NCBI GenBank assembly: GCA_035301625.1
Contig: DATGTW010000050.1
Coordinates: 1 to 14,627, forward strand
Reading direction: 5' to 3'
Length of the DNA stretch: 14,627 bases
Source: Paenalcaligenes sp035301625
GTDB taxonomy: Bacteria > Pseudomonadota > Gammaproteobacteria > Burkholderiales > Burkholderiaceae_B
Notes under the pieces: generated by a model
The model's database searches: none
The model's input: only the letters and a program-made list of their open reading frames with translations
Told to the model about the DNA's origin: nothing
Position numbers and translations under genes: made by a program
Shown: positions 1 to 5,651 of the stretch, piece by piece
How positions within the stretch are numbered: the stretch's first letter is position 1
How the letters are laid out: each line of letters begins with the position of its first letter

Positions 1-91
1 ACAAAATAGCGGCGCTGGTGTCCAGCCCGCCAGAAAAGGCAATACCTACCTTTTGATTTACTGGAATAGTCTCTAAAATTGTCGCTGTCAT
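1..91 (-). CDS. argG: Argininosuccinate synthase, N-terminal fragment (runs off the left edge)
   Basis: Only the first 30 codons are present; the gene continues beyond the left edge. The product begins MTATILETIPVNQKVG and continues into IAFSGGLDTSAAIL. The SGGLDTS stretch is the ATP pyrophosphatase P-loop of argininosuccinate synthase, which joins citrulline and aspartate using ATP in arginine biosynthesis. The start resembles E. coli ArgG, which opens with a similar T-I-L..P-V-.Q..GIAFSGGLDTS pattern. The ATG at 91-89 is preceded by a weak GGCAG-like ribosome binding site. The gene is divergent from the Nudix gene and a TATAAT box lies upstream. Identification from 30 residues is good because the motif is diagnostic, but nothing can be said about the rest of the protein. 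Confidence 0.9.
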   Translation of the reverse strand, partial: MTATILETIPVNQKVGIAFSGGLDTSAAIL

Positions 92-127
92 AATCTGCCA
101 CACTGGTACAAAGAAAAACAATGCTCT

Positions 128-156
128 ATTATATCGTTCAATAACAAAGCTTCCAG
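128..156 (-). promoter_or_regulatory. Putative sigma70 promoter for argG
   Basis: On the minus strand a perfect TATAAT (-10, positions 133-128) lies 17 bp downstream of CTGGAA (-35, 156-151; three of six matches to TTGACA). The predicted transcription start is near 121, giving a leader of about 30 nt before the argG ATG. No clear ArgR operator was seen. The same 75-bp gap must hold any promoter of the divergent Nudix gene, but none was obvious on the plus strand. Confidence 0.5.
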
Positions 157-166
157 CTTAAATTTA

Positions 167-574
167 ATGAAGATGCCCCTTATATTACATCTTGCTGTTG
201 CCCTGCTGCATAACGATGCTGGCGAGGTCCTGCTCGTGCGCAAGGACTACTCTAAACACTATATGCTTGCGGGGGGCAAGATCGAAACCCACGAAAGCCC
301 AATTGCAGCCCTAACGCGTGAGCTTTACGAGGAACTTAGTATTTCTGTGCCCGCCTATTTACCCCATTTTGTGGGCCAGTTTTCGGCACCTGCCGTTAAT
401 GAAAAGGGTTATACAGTACAGGCTCATTTATATACACTGTATTGGCCAGGTCCTATTCAAGTGGGGGCTGAAATTAAACAAGCACATTGGTTTTCACCAG
501 ATGAAACCAAAGAACTTCGTCTGGCGCCTTTGGCTCGGCGCGTTGTTCACGCCAATTTCATCCATACTTATTAA
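167..574 (+). CDS. Nudix (NUDIX/MutT-like) hydrolase
   Basis: A 135-residue single-domain Nudix protein, which would cleave a nucleoside diphosphate linked to another moiety in the cytoplasm. The Nudix box spans residues 37-59: G37, E43, then R51-E52-L-x-E55-E56, giving GX5EX7REUXEEX. The glycine usually two residues after the last Glu pair is Ser58, a mild departure; the metal-binding glutamates are intact. The N-terminal strand (LHLAVALLHNDAGEVLLVRK) is typical. The substrate cannot be told from sequence. The ATG at 167 and one two codons later (173) are both possible, and no strong ribosome binding site distinguishes them. The next gene starts 22 bp downstream, so the two are probably co-transcribed up to the terminator at 1042-1083. 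Confidence 0.85.
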   Translation: MKMPLILHLAVALLHNDAGEVLLVRKDYSKHYMLAGGKIETHESPIAALTRELYEELSISVPAYLPHFVGQFSAPAVNEKGYTVQAHLYTLYWPGPIQVGAEIKQAHWFSPDETKELRLAPLARRVVHANFIHTY

Positions 575-596
575 ACAACATAAAAAAACAATCCCT

Positions 597-1025
597 ATGT
601 GTTATAGCAGTCATAGCCATTTCTTTACTTTGCAGCAGTTACGCGCCACCACCCAAGCAGGTGGCGTTAGCGGCGTTGTGCTCAAAGCTCAAGGGGATGC
701 TTTTTTTATCGAGATCGAGATGCGCTCTGGAGACTACGCAGTTCTAGTAACAGCGCGTAAGGAACCACGTCGGTTTAAAAACCCATTACGCGCACTCGCT
801 ATCTTGCGTGATATTGGCATTGTTAATGGGCAATTTGATCTGTCCCTATACGCGCCGGAACAATTGAATACCAACTATCAACCAGCCACTGCCAAAGCTC
901 TATTTATCGAGCATAAGAGCAGTAACCAAAACCAAGCAACGGCGTCCTCTAAGGCTAGATCCAAAAGTTCCAAGGCTGCCGTAGAATCCACAACACGTGG
1001 TTTGCAACAAATGAAATTACTATAA
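597..1025 (+). CDS. Conserved hypothetical protein, small, basic Ser/Lys-rich tail
   Basis: A 142-residue protein of unknown function. The N-terminal ~75 residues look like a folded domain: FTLQQLRATTQAGGVSGVVL, then a FFIEIEMRSGDYAVLVTAR strand pair, then RRFKNPLRALAILRDIGI, a helix-like stretch. I recall similarly patterned small proteins in Burkholderiales chromosomes and plasmids, some near toxin-antitoxin genes, but cannot name a family with confidence. The last ~35 residues are low-complexity and basic (Ser, Lys, Ala, Gln). No signal peptide or membrane segment is seen. The ATG at 597 fits because the conserved-looking domain begins soon after it, though no good Shine-Dalgarno is visible. 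It follows the Nudix gene by 22 bp and is followed by a strong terminator. No toxin partner is present. Confidence 0.65.
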   Translation: MCYSSHSHFFTLQQLRATTQAGGVSGVVLKAQGDAFFIEIEMRSGDYAVLVTARKEPRRFKNPLRALAILRDIGIVNGQFDLSLYAPEQLNTNYQPATAKALFIEHKSSNQNQATASSKARSKSSKAAVESTTRGLQQMKLL

Positions 1026-1041
1026 TTAACATTAGCCTGAT

Positions 1042-1083
1042 AAACCCAACCCTGCTTTCTTGAGGCGCGGTTGGGTTTTTTTT
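1042..1083 (+). terminator. Rho-independent terminator after the Nudix/hypothetical pair
   Basis: AAACCCAACC (1042-1051) pairs with GGTTGGGTTT (1069-1078) across a 17-nt loop, and the right arm runs into an eight-T tract (1076-1083). This is a canonical intrinsic terminator for the plus-strand genes ending at 1025. It insulates the following nrd cluster. Confidence 0.9.
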
Positions 1084-1169
1084 GTCTATAACATGCAAAT
1101 AAAAGTCATCTAACCGAGTTCCATATGATTTATCGCAAAGAAAAAGCAAAAAAGAGGGTTTAACCTAGA

Positions 1170-1216
1170 CCACAACATATAGCCATTTCACACCAATCAA
1201 ACACCACATATAGAAA
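1170..1216 (+). promoter_or_regulatory. Tandem NrdR-box-like operators upstream of nrdD
   Basis: Two sites share the core ACATATAG: CAACATATAG (1173-1182) and CCACATATAG (1204-1213). Against the remembered NrdR core CWATATATWG they match 9/10 and 8/10. The second is also preceded by a matching ACA; the right flanks are poor in both. They are exactly 31 bp apart, the spacing known for paired NrdR boxes (about three helical turns), which supports the call more than either site alone. NrdR is the ATP/dATP-sensing repressor of ribonucleotide reductase genes. The second box ends two bases before the nrdD ATG, unusually close. The rest of the 1084-1218 gap holds no obvious gene; TATGAT (1124-1129) could be a -10, and an FNR-like half-palindrome (TTCAC-N4-ATCAA, 1187-1200, 8/10) lies between the boxes. 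Confidence 0.6.
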
Positions 1217-1218
1217 TT

Positions 1219-3027
1219 ATGACTATCAAAACAGCTACTCAGCCCGCTACCGAACACCCAGTAAAAGCATCCGAACCACGGTCTGGCCTAGAGGAGATTC
1301 ATAATGGCCTAGCATCCACTAATCCCACTTTGGTCAACGTACAGCAGTTGGTAGAAGAATACCTGGATCGCAGCGATTGGCGCGTCAATGCTAATGCCAA
1401 TCAAGGCTATTCCCTTGGAGGACTCATCCTTAATATGGCTGGTAATATCACCGCTAACTACTGGTTAAACCATATTTATGACCCTGATATTGGGCTCGCT
1501 CACCGCGAGGGTGACGTCCATATTCATGACTTGGACATGCTCTCGGGCTATTGCGCCGGATGGTCCTTACGCAATTTACTACAAGAGGGATTCAACGGGG
1601 TCCCAAACAAAGTCGAATCTGCTCCACCCAAGCATCTAAGCAGCGCCTTAGGCCAGATGGTCAATTTCTTGGGAACCTTGCAAAACGAATGGGCAGGCGC
1701 CCAGGCATTTAGTTCTTTCGATACCTACCTCGCCCCTTTTATTCGTAAAGACAATATGAACGAGCACGAGGTACGGCAATGCATTCAAGAATTTATATAT
1801 AACCTTAATGTGCCCTCTCGCTGGGGCACGCAGACTCCATTTACCAACCTTAGCTTTGACTGGGTATGCCCGGAGGACCTGGCCAACCAACAGCCTCTGA
1901 TCGGTGGCGAGGTCCAGCCCTTTACCTACGGCGAACTCCAAGCCGAAATGGATCTGATCAACCGCTGCTTTATCGAGATTATGCTCGAAGGTGATGCCAA
2001 AGGCCGTGTGTTCACCTTTCCCATCCCTACCTATAACATCACCAAAGAGTTTGACTGGGACGGTACCAACACAGACTTGCTTTTTGCGATGACCGCTAAA
2101 TACGGTCTGCCGTACTTCCAAAATTTTGTAAATTCCGATCTCGAGCCACACATGGTTCGTTCAATGTGCTGCCGCTTGCAACTGGATCTACGCGAATTAC
2201 TCAAACGCGGCAATGGTTTGTTTGGCTCGGCCGAGCAAACAGGCTCATTAGGCGTAGTCACTATTAACTGTGCCCGGCTCGGTTATGGGTATAAAAATGA
2301 TTTACAGGGCCTTTATGCCCGTATCGACGAATTGATGGTGATGGCCAAAAATAGCCTCGAGAAAAAACGCACTGCCATCACTGAACTCATGGATCAAGGT
2401 CTGTTTCCCTATACCCGTCGTTACTTAGGAAACTTACGCAATCATTTTTCAACCATTGGGGTCAATGGGGTCAATGAGATGATTCGCAACTTTACAGATG
2501 ATGCCTATGACATGACTCACTCACAAGGCATGCAAATGGCTATCGATTTGTTGCATCATATTCGTGGCAAGATGGTGGAATTTCAAGAGGAGACGGGTCA
2601 TCTTTATAACCTAGAGGCCACCCCAGCCGAGGGCACCACATATCGTTTTGCCAAACTGGACCGCGAACGCTTTAGTGACATTATTCAGGCGGGTACAGCA
2701 GAGAACCCTTATTACACTAACTCTACCCAAATACCCGTAGACTACACCACAGATCCATTCGAGGCGCTAGCCCTCCAAGACGAGCTACAAACTCTTTACA
2801 CCGGTGGGACGGTGCTGCACCTATATATGCAAGAAGCAATTTCTAGCCCGGATGCCTGCAAACTGCTTGTTCGGCGCGCCCTATCCAAATACCGCCTGCC
2901 CTACCTGACTGTCACTCCAACCTTTTCTATTTGCCCAAAACACGGTTATTTATCGGGGCACCACGAGTTTTGCCCGCGCTGCGACCAAGAAATCTTGGCA
3001 GCAAAACACAGTGCATCTATTCAATAG
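1219..3027 (+). CDS. nrdD: Anaerobic (class III) ribonucleoside-triphosphate reductase, large part lacking the glycyl radical domain
   Basis: A 602-residue NrdD that reduces ribonucleotides to deoxyribonucleotides without oxygen. Diagnostic stretches are NANQGYSLGGLILNMAG (~60-75), HIHDLDMLSGYCAGW (101-115, Cys112), SMCCRLQLDLRELLKRG (315-331, Cys317/318), SLGVVTINCARLGY (343-356, Cys351) and a C-terminal zinc site, C572-x2-H575-x9-C585-x2-C588. There is no N-terminal ATP-cone: the conserved core begins by residue ~42. The chain stops 14 residues after the last zinc ligand, where other NrdDs continue into a glycyl radical loop. That loop is encoded by the next ORF. The cysteine pattern resembles the Thermotoga/Neisseria bacilliformis type rather than E. 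coli, so a thioredoxin-like reductant is possible (inference). No clear Shine-Dalgarno precedes the ATG. Confidence 0.92.
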   Translation: MTIKTATQPATEHPVKASEPRSGLEEIHNGLASTNPTLVNVQQLVEEYLDRSDWRVNANANQGYSLGGLILNMAGNITANYWLNHIYDPDIGLAHREGDVHIHDLDMLSGYCAGWSLRNLLQEGFNGVPNKVESAPPKHLSSALGQMVNFLGTLQNEWAGAQAFSSFDTYLAPFIRKDNMNEHEVRQCIQEFIYNLNVPSRWGTQTPFTNLSFDWVCPEDLANQQPLIGGEVQPFTYGELQAEMDLINRCFIEIMLEGDAKGRVFTFPIPTYNITKEFDWDGTNTDLLFAMTAKYGLPYFQNFVNSDLEPHMVRSMCCRLQLDLRELLKRGNGLFGSAEQTGSLGVVTINCARLGYGYKNDLQGLYARIDELMVMAKNSLEKKRTAITELMDQGLFPYTRRYLGNLRNHFSTIGVNGVNEMIRNFTDDAYDMTHSQGMQMAIDLLHHIRGKMVEFQEETGHLYNLEATPAEGTTYRFAKLDRERFSDIIQAGTAENPYYTNSTQIPVDYTTDPFEALALQDELQTLYTGGTVLHLYMQEAISSPDACKLLVRRALSKYRLPYLTVTPTFSICPKHGYLSGHHEFCPRCDQEILAAKHSASIQ

Positions 3028-3042
3028 CTCATCACGATGAGC
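3027..3042 (+). repeat. Small hairpin at the nrdD stop codon
   Basis: GCTCATC (3027-3033) and GATGAGC (3036-3042) form a seven-pair inverted repeat with a two-base centre, starting on the last base of the nrdD stop codon. No T tract follows, so it is not an ordinary terminator. It might stabilise the upstream mRNA end or affect reinitiation. The rest of the 89-bp gap before the glycyl radical ORF shows only the AAGGAG site at 3106-3111. Confidence 0.5.
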
Positions 3043-3116
3043 ATGAGAAGATTGGGCAGCACTGTTTCTTGTCACTTTTAATACTAGTTTTTCTTGACAT
3101 TAACCAAGGAGCAATC

Positions 3117-3287
3117 ATGCAAAACGCAATGAACGACAAAAACCAAGTACAAGCCACTTTAAATAACCAAGAGCGCCAACGCTGCGAAGTCTGGACACGA
3201 GTTATGGGCTACCATCGCCCCACCTCCTCTTTTAATATCGGTAAAAAGGGCGAGTTTAAAGAACGCGTGCACTTTGTTGAACACTAG
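3117..3287 (+). CDS. Stand-alone glycyl radical domain of class III ribonucleotide reductase (split NrdD C-terminus)
   Basis: A 56-residue protein. After ~20 polar, Asn/Gln-rich residues comes RCEVWTRVMGYHRPTSSF, then NIGKKGEFKERVHF. This is the C-terminal glycyl radical loop of NrdD (R-V-x-G-Y), with Gly31 as the predicted radical residue made by NrdG. In most NrdDs this segment is the end of the same chain; here the preceding nrdD stops after its zinc site. The ORF lies in a different frame from nrdD, so stop-codon readthrough cannot join them. It has its own AAGGAG (3106-3111) five bases before the ATG and is 89 bp downstream of nrdD. I infer a separate small subunit that docks onto NrdD, as GrcA (YfiD) does with pyruvate formate-lyase. 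A sequencing error is unlikely given the ribosome binding site and the unrelated linker. I cannot say whether this split is already described. Confidence 0.88.
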   Translation: MQNAMNDKNQVQATLNNQERQRCEVWTRVMGYHRPTSSFNIGKKGEFKERVHFVEH

Positions 3288-3307
3288 TCTGTACCCTGGC
3301 TCACAAA

Positions 3308-3359
3308 GAGCAGGCCTGAACTTAATTTATTAAACCTGCTCGTGGGCCTATTCCCCACG
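3308..3359 (+). other. Two adjacent hairpins in the leader between the glycyl radical ORF and nrdG
   Basis: GAGCAGG (3308-3314) pairs with CCTGCTC (3335-3341) across an AT-rich 20-nt loop. Directly abutting it, CGTGGG (3341-3346) pairs with CCCACG (3354-3359) around a seven-base loop; base 3341 can belong to only one stem. Neither has a downstream T run. A third, weaker stem (GCGGC 3409-3413 with GCCGC 3423-3427) sits just before the nrdG ribosome binding site. They could act as a partial terminator or an mRNA stability element that sets nrdG expression below that of the subunits. The 160-bp gap has no other gene. Confidence 0.45.
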
Positions 3360-3447
3360 CCGCCCATTTCTGCTGCTGATACTATTTTATTCGGTTGCGT
3401 AAATTTTGGCGGCGCCTAAACAGCCGCAATGAATAAAGGCAGACTTT

Positions 3448-4176
3448 ATGCTATCCTCAGGCCGTTCTCTCGAACGTACTACCATACAATTAGGTGGTTT
3501 TGTTCCCTTTAGTGCCAGTGACTATCCCAACCATCTGGTCTGTGTTGCTTTTGTCCAAGGTTGCAATTGGCGCTGCAGTTACTGCCATAATCCGCATTTA
3601 CAGTCACGCAGCCCCCATCCCCTGGCGCCTCAATGGTCAGAGGTCGAAGATTTTTTACAGCAACGCCAAGGATTACTCGATGCCATTGTTTTTAGTGGCG
3701 GAGAGCCCACCATGGATCCTGGTTTGCCCGCAGCAATTAAGACAGCCAAATCATTGGGCTTCAAAATAGGATTACACACCACGGGGGCTTATCCAAAACG
3801 TCTGGCCGAAATTTTGCCCCATCTAAACTGGATAGGGTTTGATTTAAAAAGCAGTTGGGATCATTACCACGACGTTATTTTGCACGCACAGCCAGTAAAA
3901 ATGGTCCAAGACAGCCTACAAATGATTGTCAATGGTCAATGCGACTACGAAGTGCGCAGTACCATACATAGTGCATTGCATCAATCTCGGCACTTGAAAA
4001 GCATGGCGGAAATACTTGCCGCGCATGGAGTACAGCACTGGGTGATTCAAAACTTTCGTGCGGATGGTTGTATTGATTCAGGGCTATTAGACGCTGCGCA
4101 TCAAGCACCCGAGCTCTTGAACGATGAGCTGTTTGTACAGTTAAAGAAGCACGTCCCTAACATCCTGGTTCGATAG
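3448..4176 (+). CDS. nrdG: Anaerobic ribonucleoside-triphosphate reductase activating protein (radical SAM)
   Basis: A 242-residue radical-SAM activase that uses a [4Fe-4S] cluster and S-adenosylmethionine to make the glycyl radical on the class III reductase. The cluster motif CNWRCSYC places Cys39, Cys43 and Cys46, and SGGEP at 83-87 is the usual SAM-binding segment. N-terminal GGFVPFSASDYP is typical of this longer NrdG type, which is larger than the ~154-residue E. coli protein. AAAGG (3435-3439) lies eight bases before the ATG. The gene follows the glycyl radical ORF by 160 bp and ends in a terminator. Its substrate here should be Gly31 of the separate 56-residue protein, not a residue in the main NrdD chain, which is unusual for an NrdG. 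Confidence 0.92.
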   Translation: MLSSGRSLERTTIQLGGFVPFSASDYPNHLVCVAFVQGCNWRCSYCHNPHLQSRSPHPLAPQWSEVEDFLQQRQGLLDAIVFSGGEPTMDPGLPAAIKTAKSLGFKIGLHTTGAYPKRLAEILPHLNWIGFDLKSSWDHYHDVILHAQPVKMVQDSLQMIVNGQCDYEVRSTIHSALHQSRHLKSMAEILAAHGVQHWVIQNFRADGCIDSGLLDAAHQAPELLNDELFVQLKKHVPNILVR

Positions 4177-4195
4177 TTTTTAAACCACCCTTAGC

Positions 4196-4224
4196 ACCGC
4201 TCGCGAGTCGTCACGAGCGGTTTT
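4196..4224 (+). terminator. Terminator of the nrd cluster
   Basis: ACCGCTCG (4196-4203) pairs with CGAGCGGT (4214-4221) around a 10-nt loop and is followed by TTTT (4221-4224). It sits 20 bp after nrdG. On the minus strand the hairpin is followed by mixed sequence without a T tract, so it may serve the convergent monooxygenase gene only weakly. Confidence 0.85.
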
Positions 4225-4229
4225 GTGTA

Positions 4230-5405
4230 TCAAGTCGCCGCGGCCAGCATAGATTGACCTTTAAATGGCAACGCACTAAGCAAATATTCTAATAATTCTG
4301 ATACTGAACGAATCGCTGAACCAAAAGGCAAAGGCTCAGAGCTGCGGAAAAATAGCCCTCTTTGGACATCACCTTTTAACGCGTAGGCTAACTGCCTATT
4401 AATGCAAAACTGGCCTGCTTTGGCAACGCCATCGCGCAAACCGCAAAAGGTCAAGCAATCCCAACCCTCGGTACAATCGCGTTCTGTAGCTACTGATTGT
4501 AGTTTCTCTTCTTTGTGCAAATAGGCGTCCAACCATGGGGTGCGCACAGCACGGGCCGGAATCCCGACCACGCTGTTAAAGGTCACAATATCTTCTGGCT
4601 GAGCATCGACCATAACCTTTTTGAAATTTTCATGAGCATCGCATTCTTGGGTAACAGCAAAAGCACTGCCCAACTGCACCGCACTAGCTCCTAACGATAA
4701 TAGTTCTTTTATTTGCTCGGGTTTATGTACACCGCCGGCAGCAATAATAGGAATAGAATCAGGATCAATTTTGAGCTGCTCGAGAACAGACCTCACCTCA
4801 GTAATGACATGGGCAAATGCATAAAACTCTGAATGTATTTCTTTTGCATCGGTGACCCCTAAATGCCCAGCAGCATAGTTTGGATTCTCGATGACAATCG
4901 CGTCAGGTTGCACCTTGTTGCGTGCCCAACGACGCAAAACAATGCGCACCCCACGGGCATCCGACAAAATAGGTATCAAAGCCACGTCAGGGTAATCTTT
5001 AGTTAAATCGGGTAAATCCAAAGGCAAACCTGCACCGACTACGATGGCATCGGCCCCACTCTCGCATGCCTGACGCACGTATTCAGGATAAGGCGTAACT
5101 GCTTTCATAACATTTACAGCAATGGCACCGCGCCCTTGACTAAGCTCTTTAGCAGCGCGGATTTCACGATCTAAAGCAATCAAATTTCTATGATTAATGT
5201 CGCGTTTGCGTTCCTCTTTATTTTGCGCCTTGGGTGCGGGTGCCATCAAGTCCTCATGGTGACGGCGCAAGTCCACACTAGAAATCGTGCCCATAGCACC
5301 ATAAGAAGCAACCGTCCCGGCAAGTCGGTGAGCTGATATGCCAACCCCCATTCCGCCTTGAATGATCGGTAGTAGTTGCTTATCCCGTAACAAAAATGAA
5401 TACAT
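4230..5405 (-). CDS. Nitronate monooxygenase-family FMN enzyme (2-nitropropane dioxygenase-like)
   Basis: A 391-residue TIM-barrel flavoprotein of the nitronate monooxygenase/2-nitropropane dioxygenase superfamily. Visible family marks are LLPIIQGGMGVGIS (11-24), SGADAIVVGAGLPLDLP in the middle, IPIIAAGGVHKP (FMN phosphate region) and LGASAVQLGSAF (the second phosphate-binding strand-loop). A Cys-rich segment near the C-terminus (CTEGWDCLTFCGLRDG, then FCINRQL) is shared by many members of this group and has no assigned role here. Such enzymes oxidise alkyl nitronates, but many are of unknown substrate, so this is a family-level call. The start is the only ATG before the first strand; the ribosome binding site is weak. 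It is a lone gene facing nrdG. Confidence 0.85.
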   Translation of the reverse strand: MYSFLLRDKQLLPIIQGGMGVGISAHRLAGTVASYGAMGTISSVDLRRHHEDLMAPAPKAQNKEERKRDINHRNLIALDREIRAAKELSQGRGAIAVNVMKAVTPYPEYVRQACESGADAIVVGAGLPLDLPDLTKDYPDVALIPILSDARGVRIVLRRWARNKVQPDAIVIENPNYAAGHLGVTDAKEIHSEFYAFAHVITEVRSVLEQLKIDPDSIPIIAAGGVHKPEQIKELLSLGASAVQLGSAFAVTQECDAHENFKKVMVDAQPEDIVTFNSVVGIPARAVRTPWLDAYLHKEEKLQSVATERDCTEGWDCLTFCGLRDGVAKAGQFCINRQLAYALKGDVQRGLFFRSSEPLPFGSAIRSVSELLEYLLSALPFKGQSMLAAAT

Positions 5406-5469
5406 GCTCTAATCCAAAGAAAAACGTGCCTAAGAGAATCACACTGAAAATACTTCCAGTATGACTGCT

Positions 5470-5499
5470 TTTATCCGACAAAACCTTAACCCATATCAA
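5470..5499 (-). promoter_or_regulatory. Possible promoter for the nitronate monooxygenase-like gene
   Basis: On the minus strand TTGATA (5499-5494; five of six -35 matches) is followed after 18 bp by GATAAA (5475-5470; four of six -10 matches). The predicted start near 5463 leaves a leader of about 58 nt. The spacing is acceptable but the -10 is poor. Confidence 0.3.
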
Positions 5500-5530
5500 A
5501 TGGCTGGCAGAAAATAGGTGGATTTTTCAT

Positions 5531-5554
5531 AAAGTGGAGTTTTAAACTCACTTT
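5531..5554. repeat. Imperfect 24-bp palindrome, operator-like or hairpin
   Basis: AAAGTG (5531-5536) mirrors CACTTT (5549-5554), and AGTTT (5538-5542) mirrors AAACT (5544-5548), with one unpaired base in the left arm and one at the centre. It lies about 125 bp upstream of the monooxygenase start and beyond the pyrB terminator. It could be an operator for the former or a second terminator-like stem for the latter; I see no way to choose. Confidence 0.5.
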
Positions 5555-5566
5555 TCTTTGGAAAAC

Positions 5567-5628
5567 AAAGCGCTCACAGTAAATTGCTACGAAATCATGA
5601 GCAATAAACAAGTATTTGCGAGCGCTTT
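5567..5628 (-). terminator. Probable pyrB terminator with nested hairpin
   Basis: AAAGCGCTC (5567-5575) and GAGCGCTTT (5620-5628) form a nine-pair stem enclosing ~44 nt, within which ATTGCT (5583-5588) pairs with AGCAAT (5600-5605). Read on the minus strand, the structure starts 24 bp after the pyrB stop and is followed by TTTGTTTT. The plus strand also ends in five Ts, so it could work both ways. The branched form with a long enclosed region is less compact than a usual terminator. Confidence 0.6.
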
Positions 5629-5651
5629 TTAATAAAACCCAAAACTACTAT

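Noticed and set aside
318..596. Upstream extension of the hypothetical ORF across the Nudix gene
   Set aside because: It is out-of-frame sequence within the Nudix hydrolase; the conserved-looking domain begins after 597.
955..1149. 64-residue minus-strand ORF after the hypothetical gene
   Set aside because: It covers a strong plus-strand terminator and the end of a better-supported gene, and has no recognisable domain.
2931..3116. Longer version of the glycyl radical ORF starting at 2931
   Set aside because: The upstream part overlaps the conserved zinc site of nrdD in another frame; the ATG at 3117 with AAGGAG is the better start.
4230..5405. Cys-rich C-terminus of the monooxygenase as an iron-sulfur site
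   Set aside because: Similar cysteines occur across this flavoprotein group and no standard cluster motif is present.
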